NCBI RefSeq assembly: GCF_007066085.1
Contig: NZ_CP041405.1
Coordinates: 5,487,501 to 5,551,500 of the forward strand
Reading direction: 5' to 3'
Length of the DNA: 64,000 bases
Source: Paenibacillus thiaminolyticus
GTDB lineage: Bacteria; Bacillota; Bacilli; Paenibacillales; Paenibacillaceae
Below the pieces are notes generated by a model. That model saw nothing but the letters and a program-made list of their open reading frames with translations, was not told the origin of the DNA and searched no databases. Shown in pieces: positions 56,422-64,000 of the stretch. Positions within the stretch are counted from its first letter, which is position 1. Each line of letters starts with the position of its first letter. The translations under genes and the position numbers were made by a program.

Positions 56422-58599
56422 ATGGGCATCGAGCAATTATTAGAGAAGGCCTCGACGTATATGAAAGAATCGGATCTGGATCGTGTCCGCGAAGCGTATC
56501 TGTTCGCGGAGCAGGCTCATTCGGGGCAGGTCCGGAAATCCGGTGAACCCTATATACTGCACCCTCTGGCTGTCGCCGACATCGTAGTGGGCATGCAGAT
56601 GGATCCGACTTCCGTCGTAGCTGCGCTGCTGCACGATGTAGTGGAGGACACGTCCGTCTCTCTGGAGGAAGTGCGCACCAAATTCGGAAACACATGCGCG
56701 ATGCTGGTCGATGGATTAACGAAGCTCGAGCGGATTCAGTTCCGGTCCAAGGAAGAACAGCAGAACGAGAATTACCGGAAAATGTTCGTGGCCATGGCTA
56801 ATGATATCCGCGTGATCGTCATCAAGCTGGCGGACCGGCTTCACAATATGCGAACGCTGAAGTACCAATCGGAAGAGAGTCAACGGCGCATCGCCTACGA
56901 GACATTGGAAATCTTCTCTCCCATCGCCCACCGTCTCGGAATCTCAGCCATCAAGTGGGAGATGGAAGACATTGCGCTTCGCTATTTGAATCCGCAGCAG
57001 TATTACCGCATTGCCAACCTCATGCACAAGAAGCGCGCCGAGCGGGAGGAGTATATCGCCGGCGTTATCGCGCGCATTCAGGAGAAGCTGGAGGAGATGG
57101 GCATCACCGCCGATCTGTCCGGCCGACCGAAGCATATATACAGCGTCTACAAAAAAATGACGGGCAAGAGCAAGCAGTTCAATGAAATCTACGATCTGCT
57201 GGCGATTCGCATCATTGTCGACAATATCAAAGACTGCTATGCCACCCTCGGCATTATCCACACGCTCTGGAAGCCGATGCCGGGCCGGTTCAAGGACTAT
57301 ATCGCGATGCCGAAGACGAATATGTACCAGTCGCTTCATACGACCGTTATCGGTCCGACGGGGGAACCGACCGAGGTGCAGATTCGGACCTGGGAGATGC
57401 ACCGCACGGCCGAGTACGGGATTGCGGCGCACTGGGCATATAAAGAGGGCGGAGCCAATTCGGGCAGCTTCGAAGAGAAGATGACGTTCCTGCGCGAAAT
57501 TCTCGATTTGCAGCAGGAGACGAACGACGCGCAGGAATTCGTCGAATCGCTCAAAATGGATTTTTTCTCCGATTTGGTATTTGTATTCACGCCCAAAGGA
57601 GAAGTCATCGAGCTTCCTGCCGGCTCCGTGCCGCTTGATTTCGCGTATCGCATCCATACGGAGGTCGGGAACCGGACGATAGGGGCGAAGGTGAACGGCC
57701 GTATTGTGCCGCTCGATCATCAGTTGAGGACCGGCGATATCGTCGAGATTCTGACGTCGAAGCATTCTTACGGACCGAGCGCGGACTGGGTCAAAATCGC
57801 GCAGTCGTCGCATGCCCGCTCCAAAATCAAGCAGTGGTTCAAAAAAGAGAAGCGGGAAGAGAACGTTCAAAAGGGCCGCGAAGGAGTCGAACGGGAATTG
57901 AAACGGCTCGGACTGGAGCCGTCGGCTTGGATGACCGACGACAAGCTGCTCGAGGTCGCGAAGAAATTCACCTTCAACGATATCGAGGACATGATGTCCG
58001 CCATCGGCTTCGGCGGCATTACCGCCTCCCAGATCGTGACCCGCTTGACGGAAAAGCTGCGCAAGGAAACGGAAGAGGCCAACCAGATCGAATTGACCCA
58101 CGAGGTCAAGGAAGTCAAGAAGGAGCCGGAGCGCAAATCCCGGCCTGCCCATGGCGTCAAGGTCGAAGGCATCGACAATCTGCTCGTTCGCTTCGCCCGC
58201 TGCTGCAATCCGGTGCCTGGCGACGAGATCGTCGGGTATGTCACGCGCGGACGAGGCGTATCGATCCACCGGGCCGACTGCCTGAATATCCCGACGACGA
58301 TCGACGGGGAAGAGGCGGAACGGATTATCGATGTGCAATGGGGCGATTCCTCAGAGGCGAATTACAGTGTCGACATCGAGATTACCGGCATGGATCGGAG
58401 AGGCTTCCTCAACGAGGTGTTGCAGGCCGTCTCCGAGAGCAAGACGAATATCGCCGCCGTCTCGGGACGTTCGGATCGCAACCGGCTGGCGATGATTCAT
58501 ATGACGATTCTCATCCGCAATACCGACCATCTCCATTCGGTGGTCGAGAAGATCAAACGTGTGAAGGACGTGTATACGGTGCAGCGGATCATGCAATGA
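56422..58599 (+). CDS. relA: Bifunctional (p)ppGpp synthetase/hydrolase Rel
   Basis: 725 aa. HD hydrolase domain (AALLHDVVEDT near residue 75, KLADRLHNMRTL), synthetase domain (RFKDYIAMPKTNMYQSLHTTV), TGS domain (VFTPKGEVIELPAGSVPLDFAYRIHT), a zinc-finger/helical region (CCNPVPGDEI) and a C-terminal ACT domain (VDIEITGMDRRGFLNEVL). It makes and degrades the stringent-response alarmone at the ribosome. Both active sites look intact. Confidence 0.97.
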   Translation: MGIEQLLEKASTYMKESDLDRVREAYLFAEQAHSGQVRKSGEPYILHPLAVADIVVGMQMDPTSVVAALLHDVVEDTSVSLEEVRTKFGNTCAMLVDGLTKLERIQFRSKEEQQNENYRKMFVAMANDIRVIVIKLADRLHNMRTLKYQSEESQRRIAYETLEIFSPIAHRLGISAIKWEMEDIALRYLNPQQYYRIANLMHKKRAEREEYIAGVIARIQEKLEEMGITADLSGRPKHIYSVYKKMTGKSKQFNEIYDLLAIRIIVDNIKDCYATLGIIHTLWKPMPGRFKDYIAMPKTNMYQSLHTTVIGPTGEPTEVQIRTWEMHRTAEYGIAAHWAYKEGGANSGSFEEKMTFLREILDLQQETNDAQEFVESLKMDFFSDLVFVFTPKGEVIELPAGSVPLDFAYRIHTEVGNRTIGAKVNGRIVPLDHQLRTGDIVEILTSKHSYGPSADWVKIAQSSHARSKIKQWFKKEKREENVQKGREGVERELKRLGLEPSAWMTDDKLLEVAKKFTFNDIEDMMSAIGFGGITASQIVTRLTEKLRKETEEANQIELTHEVKEVKKEPERKSRPAHGVKVEGIDNLLVRFARCCNPVPGDEIVGYVTRGRGVSIHRADCLNIPTTIDGEEAERIIDVQWGDSSEANYSVDIEITGMDRRGFLNEVLQAVSESKTNIAAVSGRSDRNRLAMIHMTILIRNTDHLHSVVEKIKRVKDVYTVQRIMQ

Positions 58600-58726
58600 G
58601 CTCGCTGCACTTCTTTGGCATGTTAAGAGGTACACATATTTTTTGAACACATATTTAAAGAGGTTTCTTCAAAAGAGGTAAGTCAATAGGCCGTTCAACT
58701 ACTGCAGGAAGGGATGATAGGTTAGC

Positions 58727-59170
58727 ATGCGAATCGTGGTTCAGCGGTGCAAGGAAGCCGCGGTAACGGTGGAGGGAGAGACGGTCGGGACCATCGGGCA
58801 AGGCTTGATGCTGCTCGTCGGCGTGACCCATGAGGATACGGAGCAGGACGTGAGCTGGGCTGCCGACAAAATTGCCGGGCTGCGCATCTTCGAGGATGAA
58901 TCGGAGAAAATGAACCTGTCGGTTCAGGATGTAGGCGGGGCAATATTGTCTGTCTCGCAATTCACCCTGTACGGCGACTGCCGCAAAGGACGGCGCCCCA
59001 ACTTCATGGCTGCCGCGCGGCCGGAACAGGCGGAGCTGCTTTATGACCGCTTCAATGAGCGGCTGCGCGGGCTGGGGCTTGCTGTGGAGACCGGCCGCTT
59101 CGGAGCGATGATGGATGTGCAGCTCGTGAATTGGGGGCCGGTCACGCTCATCTTGGACAGCCGGGAGTAG
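58727..59170 (+). CDS. dtd: D-aminoacyl-tRNA deacylase Dtd
   Basis: 147 aa. [18 protein letters not shown], the catalytic [17 protein letters not shown] and the cross-dimer GPVTLILDS motif (Gly-Pro) are all present. Removes D-amino acids and glycine from mischarged tRNAs. Follows rel by 127 bp, a common order. Confidence 0.96.
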   Translation: MRIVVQRCKEAAVTVEGETVGTIGQGLMLLVGVTHEDTEQDVSWAADKIAGLRIFEDESEKMNLSVQDVGGAILSVSQFTLYGDCRKGRRPNFMAAARPEQAELLYDRFNERLRGLGLAVETGRFGAMMDVQLVNWGPVTLILDSRE

Positions 59171-59339
59171 TCTCATCCCGGACAAGCTGGCCCTGCAAGC
59201 CTGGAGAGAATGCATGGAATAACGGAATAATTGATCGCGGACGCGGCCCATACTAGGGAGGAACCCTGCGCCTGCTGCCCTACCGTATGCTTTTCTTGGC
59301 ATTCGGGACCGGCCGGCAGCTGCGGAAAGGAGCCGTATC

Positions 59340-59483
59340 GTGCGACAATCTTTGCATCAGCTCGCGATCCAGTACAGCACCTGGGCAGCCGTTCAATCCG
59401 TCAAGGAAGCGGCTGCGCTCTTGCGGGAGGAGCAGGCCGAGCAGGACGCTCTTCGCCGCCAAGGAGCCAATGTAAAGCGATAG
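59340..59483 (+). CDS. 47-aa predicted small protein
   Basis: GTG 59340 stands 7 nt after AAAGGAG and opens a 47-codon frame ending TAG at 59481-59483. The peptide (MRQSLHQLAIQYSTWAAVQS, then VKEAAALLREEQAEQDALRR) is strongly amphipathic and helical, with no membrane segment. Proper ribosome site and sensible composition support a real gene. I do not recognise it. The rest of 59171-59674 holds nothing else I can support. Confidence 0.5.
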   Translation: MRQSLHQLAIQYSTWAAVQSVKEAAALLREEQAEQDALRRQGANVKR

Positions 59484-59674
59484 CCGCGGTCATTCGATGC
59501 CCGGTCTTCTTCCATCAGGAAGGGGCCGGGCATTGCTGTCTGTTTCGCCGGCTGGGCCGCCGGGGTATAAAGTCGTACGGAAGGACTTCCGCCAGCAATC
59601 CGCAACTATATCTTGGCGCACAGGATAGGAAGGGTGACAAAATACGATATCAGGAGACGGCGAGGTGACGGAAG

Positions 59675-60106
59675 ATGAAACGAATTCAGGCATATACGCG
59701 GACGGAGAACGAGGCGGAGACGCTGCGTACACAGCTTATCGCGGCAGGCTGTACGAGTATCGAGGTCGGGGAACTGGGAGGCCCGCTTGGCAGCAAGCAG
59801 ATGCTGTTCGCTCCGTTCATAACCGGCAGTGCGAACGGCTCCGCTTATAACGGCGGGATATCTGCCGTAGGCCCGGGCGGCATCGTGTCGATGCGCGACG
59901 ACGGGCAAGAGGCGCTCATGACGACCCCTGCTACGGAATTGACCGATAATGAAGGAGGGAGGGACGTTGCTTCCTCCGAGCGGATGGAGGAGCCGGACGG
60001 GCTGCGCTATGTCGTCACCGCCAAGGCCGATGATGCGGACTATGATGATGCCGTCCGGCTCATCCGCGAGAACGGCGGATATTTTGACCCGGGAGAAAAG
60101 GGCTGA
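59675..60106 (+). CDS. Conserved-looking protein of unknown function
   Basis: 143 aa. An N-terminal ferredoxin-like start (MKRIQAYTRTENEAETLRTQL), a Gly/Ala-rich middle (ITGSANGSAYNGGISAVGPGG) and an acidic C-terminal part (GLRYVVTAKADDADYDDAVR, LIRENGGYFD). The pattern (short alpha/beta ends flanking a glycine-rich linker) resembles small stress-type proteins, but no family is assigned. ATG 59675 lies 18 nt after GGAGACGGCGAGG. A terminator follows. Confidence 0.65.
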   Translation: MKRIQAYTRTENEAETLRTQLIAAGCTSIEVGELGGPLGSKQMLFAPFITGSANGSAYNGGISAVGPGGIVSMRDDGQEALMTTPATELTDNEGGRDVASSERMEEPDGLRYVVTAKADDADYDDAVRLIRENGGYFDPGEKG

Positions 60107-60152
60107 CATCTTCCCTTTATTTTGGAAAGTCAATATGATAGGATAAGGACTG

Positions 60153-60179
60153 GCGCCCGCATGGTTGGGCGCCTTTTTG
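60153..60179 (+). terminator. Terminator before hemZ
   Basis: A perfect 7-bp stem GGCGCCC/GGGCGCC with an 8-nt loop is followed by TTTTT. Confidence 0.88.
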
Positions 60180-60224
60180 GGACGAAGGGCCAACTGGGCC
60201 GTGTGAGGGGGAGCTTGCAGGAAA

Positions 60225-61793
60225 ATGCGCATTACATTAATCGCCAATGAAGCGGCGTTTGAACGTTCGCTTATTCATATTGTTCAATTGTTCATCGAGC
60301 AGCCGGAGGTCACGTATCACGTAAGCCAGCAGCCGGAGGCGGAACGGGCAGAGGAAGCCGAAGCGGTCATCCGACTCGAGCAGACCGAGCCGGAGGGCGG
60401 GCTCGCGCCTGAATCGTTCCCGCTCGCGGCAGCGGGCCGCGTTCGCGTCCGGGCTACGCTTGAGCGGAAGGATGGCGCTTCGCTGGAAGCCGTCAATGAA
60501 CGGCCGGTTCCTGTGGAAGCGACCTATGAGCAGTACCGCAAGCAGGTGAAGAATGCATTCTCCCATGCGCTGCTGCAGGTGCTGACCGCTTGGACCGGCA
60601 TCGAGCAGCCGTGGGGCATTCTGACCGGCGTCCGCCCGACGAAGCTGATGCATGAGGCCCGGCGGCGCGGACTGTCGCAGGACGAAGCGAAGAAGATGCT
60701 TCGCGAAGAATATTTAATTACGGACGGCAAGATCGGGCTGATGGAACAGATTGTGGATCGCCAGTTGACGGCGCTGCCCGACTTGGATCAGCTTCAGAAC
60801 CAGTTAAGCATTTATATCGGAATCCCGTTCTGTCCGACCAAATGTGCGTATTGCACCTTCCCGGCATACGACATCAACGGGCGTCAAGGCTCGGTCGATT
60901 CGTTCCTTGGCGGGCTGCACTATGAAATGCGCGAGATCGGACGCTTCCTGAAGGAGCGGAATATTCCGATCACGACGATATACTATGGCGGCGGCACCCC
61001 GACCAGCATCACGGCGGAAGAGATGGACATGCTGTATGAGGAAATGATGACCTCTTTTCCGAATGTGGAGCAGGTGCGGGAGATTACCGTCGAGGCGGGA
61101 CGCCCGGATACGATTACGCCGGAGAAGCTGGATGTGCTGCGGAAGTGGAATATCGATCGCATCAGCATCAATCCGCAGTCTTACATTCAGGAGACGCTCG
61201 ATATTATCGGCCGCCATCACAGCGTGGAAGAGACGGTGGAGAAATACAAGCTGGCGCGCGAGCTCGGCATGAACAATATCAATATGGATCTCATTATCGG
61301 GCTGCCGGGAGAAGGGACGGCGGAGTTCGCCCATACGCTGCGGGAGACGGAACGGCTCCTGCCGGAATCAGTGACGGTCCATACGCTCTCGTTCAAGCGC
61401 GCCTCTGAGATGACCCGCCACCGCGGCGAGGAGAAATTCAAGGTGGCCGCCCGGGAAGAGGTCGAGCGGATGATGACGATGGCGGCGGAATGGACGGGGG
61501 CGCAAGGCTATGTTCCGTATTATTTGTACCGCCAGAAAAATATCCTCGGCAACCTGGAAAATGTCGGCTATGCGATGCCGGGTACCGAGAGTCTGTACAA
61601 TATTCTTATTATCGAAGAGATACAATCGATTCTCGGCCTGGGCTGCGGCGCATCCTCCAAATGGGTGCATCCGAAAACCGGCGCGATTACCCGCTTCGCC
61701 AACCCGAAGGAACCGAAAGTATACAATGACAATTATGTGGAAGTGACGCGCAAAAAAATAGAAATGATGAAGGAATTGTTCAAAGAGGCCTAA
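60225..61793 (+). CDS. hemZ: HemZ-like coproporphyrinogen dehydrogenase (radical SAM)
   Basis: 522 aa. A family-specific N-terminal domain (about 1-170, with WGILTGVRPTKLMHE) followed by a radical SAM core: cluster motif CPTKCAYCTF (about 203-212), YYGGGTPTSI, and NMDLIIGLPGE, plus a HemN-type C-terminal part. HemZ acts in anaerobic haem synthesis or related reactions in Bacillus. It starts after GCAGGAAA with a weak ribosome site. Confidence 0.92.
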   Translation: MRITLIANEAAFERSLIHIVQLFIEQPEVTYHVSQQPEAERAEEAEAVIRLEQTEPEGGLAPESFPLAAAGRVRVRATLERKDGASLEAVNERPVPVEATYEQYRKQVKNAFSHALLQVLTAWTGIEQPWGILTGVRPTKLMHEARRRGLSQDEAKKMLREEYLITDGKIGLMEQIVDRQLTALPDLDQLQNQLSIYIGIPFCPTKCAYCTFPAYDINGRQGSVDSFLGGLHYEMREIGRFLKERNIPITTIYYGGGTPTSITAEEMDMLYEEMMTSFPNVEQVREITVEAGRPDTITPEKLDVLRKWNIDRISINPQSYIQETLDIIGRHHSVEETVEKYKLARELGMNNINMDLIIGLPGEGTAEFAHTLRETERLLPESVTVHTLSFKRASEMTRHRGEEKFKVAAREEVERMMTMAAEWTGAQGYVPYYLYRQKNILGNLENVGYAMPGTESLYNILIIEEIQSILGLGCGASSKWVHPKTGAITRFANPKEPKVYNDNYVEVTRKKIEMMKELFKEA

Positions 61794-61904
61794 AGGAAAC
61801 GCTTGCTTTTTTGTAATCTGTTTGTAATCTTTGCTTCATGTTCCTTTAATATTTGCGTCCTATACTGAATGCATGACCCCCTTTTTAATATATTCTTTTG
61901 CTGG

Positions 61905-61929
61905 ACCTACATCTGATGTAGGTTTTTTT
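61905..61929 (+). terminator. Terminator after hemZ
   Basis: The stem ACCTACAT/ATGTAGGT is followed by TTTTTTT, 110 bp after the hemZ stop. Confidence 0.85.
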
Positions 61930-61930
61930 C

Positions 61931-61959
61931 TTGACTTTAGCGTGCTACATCCTTACAAT
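61931..61959 (+). promoter_or_regulatory. Promoter of the hisS leader
   Basis: TTGACT (61931-61936) and TACAAT (61954-61959) with a 17-nt spacer lie just after the hemZ terminator, giving a leader of about 365 nt before hisS. Confidence 0.8.
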
Positions 61960-61965
61960 GTTCTT

Positions 61966-62297
61966 TATATTCTGACATAGCAAATTGATTCAATGACGGG
62001 AACAAGTAACCCGCCCCACATGTGCAGAGAGAGGTTCCTAGGCTGGAAGAACCTTGATGATGGACGGACGAAGGACATCCCCGAGAACCGGCGGCGAACT
62101 CCATTCGGAATGGATGTGTAGCCGTTCGGCGCTTGGCGTGCGTTATACGTGAATGAAGCGCGGGAAGCGCTCCGGAGGCATATGGGCCAGCGAGGGAGAG
62201 CGGACAGCGGAATGTGGGTGGCACCACGGGTGATTGGATTCGACAACCAACTCTCGTCCCTTAGCAAATGTTACATTTGCAGGGCGGGAGTTTTTTT
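61966..62297 (+). promoter_or_regulatory. T-box riboswitch leader of hisS (His specifier CAT proposed)
   Basis: The T-box core GGGTGGCACCACGGG lies at 62216-62230, followed by an intrinsic terminator (62251-62297; outer arms CTCTCGTCCC/GGGCGGGAG, inner GCAAATG/CATTTGC, T7). The apical part of stem I is recognisable as GAGAGAGGTTCC ... GGAAGAACC (62027-62053). The bases GGACATCCCCGAG at 62073-62085 fit a specifier loop with histidine codon CAT at 62076-62078. Uncharged tRNA-His would stabilise the antiterminator and allow hisS-aspS transcription. The core and terminator are read directly; the specifier is inference. Confidence 0.85.
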
Positions 62298-62329
62298 ATT
62301 TTCAGGAAGCAGGCAGGAGGAGGAAGAAC

Positions 62330-63580
62330 ATGGCTTACCAGAAGCCGACAGGCACGCAGGATTTGCTGCCGGGCACCGTCGAAATATGGCAGACGGTCGA
62401 GCGCAAAGTCCGCGATCTGTGCCGTCGATTCAACTACAAGGAAATCCGCACCCCGATATTTGAACAGACTGAGCTGTTCGAGCGTGGCGTCGGCGAGACG
62501 ACGGATATCGTGGAAAAAGAAATGTATACGTTCAAGGACAAGGGCGATCGAAGCATGACGCTTCGTCCGGAAAATACGGCAGGCGTCGTCCGCTCCTATG
62601 TGGAGAATAAACTCTACGGCGAACCGGATGTGACGAAGCTGTATTATATCGGGCCGATGTTCCGTTATGAGCGGCCGCAAGCGGGACGCTACCGCCAGTT
62701 CCATCAATTCGGCGTAGAGGCGTTCGGGGCTGCGGATCCGAGTCTGGATGCGGAGATTATTGCACTAGGATATGAATTCATGAAGGAAGTCGGGCTGACC
62801 GGCGTCCGCGTGGAGATCAATTCGGTCGGCAACGTGCCGAGCCGCGCGGCTTACCGGGAGCGCCTGCTTCAATTTTTGGAGCCGATGAAGGAGTCGCTGT
62901 GCAAGGACTGCCAGTCCCGGATGGAGCGCAATCCGCTGCGCGTGCTCGACTGCAAGGCGGATCAGGACAAATTCGGCAATGCGCCTTCGATTCTGGACAG
63001 CCTCGATGAAGAGTGCGCGACGCATTTTGCCAAGGTGAAGCAGTACTTATCGGCGATGGGGGTCGACTATGAAGTGAACCATCGCCTTGTACGCGGACTC
63101 GATTATTATACGCATACGGCATTCGAGTACAAGGCACAGGGTATTGGCGCCATCGATACGGTCGGCGGCGGCGGCCGCTACAACGGCCTGGTGGCGGATA
63201 TCGGCGGCCCGGATCAGCCCGGCATCGGATTCGGCATCGGGCTTGAACGAATTGCGCTGCTGTTGGAGAAGCAGGGCGTCGATTGCAATGAGACGTCGCC
63301 GCTCGACATATATCTGGTCGGTCTCGGCGAACAGGCCGAGGCTGAGGTCACGAAGCTGCTGAACGATCTGCGGCGCGAAGGACTGGCCGCCGAGAAGGAT
63401 TACCAGGGCCGCAAGATGAAGGCGCAGATGAAATCGGCTGATCGCATGCATGCGCGATACGCCGGAATTCTGGGAGATGACGAGCTGTCCCGGGGCGAGA
63501 TTGCGCTGAAGGAGCTGGCCAGCGGGGAGCAGCGGTTCGTGCCGCTGTCCGAATTGGCGCAGCAATTGAAGCAGGTTTGA
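62330..63580 (+). CDS. hisS: Histidyl-tRNA synthetase
   Basis: 416 aa class II synthetase. Motif 1 region (IRTPIFEQTELFERGVGETTD), motif 2 (MFRYERPQAGRYRQFHQFGVEAFG), HisA motif (RGLDYYTHTAFEYK), motif 3 (GIGFGIGLERIALLL) and the C-terminal anticodon-binding domain (LVGLGEQAEAEV, KMKAQMKSADR). ATG 62330 follows GGAGGAGGAAG; upstream frame lies in the T-box terminator. aspS follows after 86 bp. Confidence 0.97.
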   Translation: MAYQKPTGTQDLLPGTVEIWQTVERKVRDLCRRFNYKEIRTPIFEQTELFERGVGETTDIVEKEMYTFKDKGDRSMTLRPENTAGVVRSYVENKLYGEPDVTKLYYIGPMFRYERPQAGRYRQFHQFGVEAFGAADPSLDAEIIALGYEFMKEVGLTGVRVEINSVGNVPSRAAYRERLLQFLEPMKESLCKDCQSRMERNPLRVLDCKADQDKFGNAPSILDSLDEECATHFAKVKQYLSAMGVDYEVNHRLVRGLDYYTHTAFEYKAQGIGAIDTVGGGGRYNGLVADIGGPDQPGIGFGIGLERIALLLEKQGVDCNETSPLDIYLVGLGEQAEAEVTKLLNDLRREGLAAEKDYQGRKMKAQMKSADRMHARYAGILGDDELSRGEIALKELASGEQRFVPLSELAQQLKQV

Positions 63581-63666
63581 CCTGCCGAGACGCCGCGTGC
63601 CGCCAAGAGGCAGACGAATGCAAAAACATAGATGAAGAACGAACGATGATGAGGAGAGTGGAGTTC

Positions 63667-64000
63667 ATGATGTATAAGACGCATTCCTGCGGAGACATAA
63701 CGAAGGCCCGCATCGGAGAGACGGTCACTTTGAACGGCTGGGTACAGCGCCGGCGGGATTTGGGGGGCGTATTGTTCGTCGATCTGCGCGACCGCACCGG
63801 TCTGGTGCAGATTGTATTCAACACGGAATTTTCAACCCGCGCCCATGAGATTGCCGATCGCTTGCGCAATGAATTCGTCGTGGCCGTGAGCGGGCAAGTC
63901 GTCATGCGCGACGCGGAGACGGTCAATCCGAACCTGCCAACGGGCGATGTCGAAGTTCGCGTGACGGACATTGAAATATTGAACGGGGCCAAAAACCCGC
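63667..64000 (+). CDS. aspS: Aspartyl-tRNA synthetase, N-terminal part (runs off window)
   Basis: The first 111 codons: MMYKTHSCGDITKARIGETV, NGWVQRRRDLGGVLFVDLRDR, GLVQIVF, the OB-fold anticodon-binding domain of AspRS. The catalytic domain lies beyond the edge. Preceded by GAGGAGAGTGGAG; ATG 63667 or 63670 may be used. Probably co-transcribed with hisS. Confidence 0.93.
   Translation, partial: MMYKTHSCGDITKARIGETVTLNGWVQRRRDLGGVLFVDLRDRTGLVQIVFNTEFSTRAHEIADRLRNEFVVAVSGQVVMRDAETVNPNLPTGDVEVRVTDIEILNGAKNP

Noticed and set aside
57834..58646. 270-codon plus-strand frame in the 3' half of rel
   Set aside because: Out-of-frame shadow of rel; rel itself has all its C-terminal domains.
59231..59668. 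145-codon frame after dtd
   Set aside because: Cys/Arg/Gly-rich composition without ribosome site; it overlaps the better-supported 47-codon gene in another frame.

Overview
The window is about 64 kb of a Firmicutes chromosome, most likely Paenibacillus or a close relative. The evidence is the Bacillales-type tRNA cluster behind an rRNA operon, spore genes (bofC, spoIID, spoVB, a SqhC-like cyclase), the block ruvCAB-spoIID-queA-tgt-yajC-yrzE-yrbG-spoVB-comN-secDF, a sigY-type operon, purine-ending Shine-Dalgarno sites, GTG/TTG starts and a moderately high GC content. The species is an inference.

Layout. 1-3350: the 3' three quarters of a 23S rRNA, a 5S rRNA, eight tRNAs (Asn, Ser, Glu, Val, fMet, Asp, Glu, Lys) and a terminator. 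3414-8130: a decayed small-molecule kinase, then an AraC regulator divergent from a glycosidase-like gene and an asparaginase-II gene. 8300-9800: tRNAs Gly, Arg and Leu, a deacetylase lipoprotein and a tRNA-Leu relic. 9795-20160: accessory genes (DUF2515, terpene cyclase, broken AraC gene, DUF2975/Xre pair, DUF817, sortase, YggS, MocR regulator, ECF sigma factor).

20445-29274 is the most unusual part. After a small secreted-type protein, a BlaI-type repressor with three operator-like palindromes heads a single-strand run: a BlaR1-like M56 membrane peptidase (one-base frameshift), two lipoproteins, an ABC ATPase, an ABC permease, and a second permease fused through an internal lipobox to a propeller-like domain. 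It looks like a self-contained protease-sensing and export or immunity cassette. It is followed by a sigY operon with a recognisable auto-promoter; its ABC transporter genes (yxlF, yxlG) are broken by deletions and frameshifts.

31988-34000 holds bofC and a 1.1 kb gene-free tract with a seven-unit 19-bp tandem repeat and a 150-bp imperfect duplication. From 34001 to the end the window is mostly housekeeping: a Kef-type antiporter, Holliday junction resolution (ruvCAB), queuosine tRNA modification (queA, tgt), protein export (yajC, secD, secF), spore-wall functions, metal and ion transport, recJ, apt, a uracil/xanthine permease, rel, dtd, hemZ, and a T-box-controlled hisS with aspS running off the right edge.
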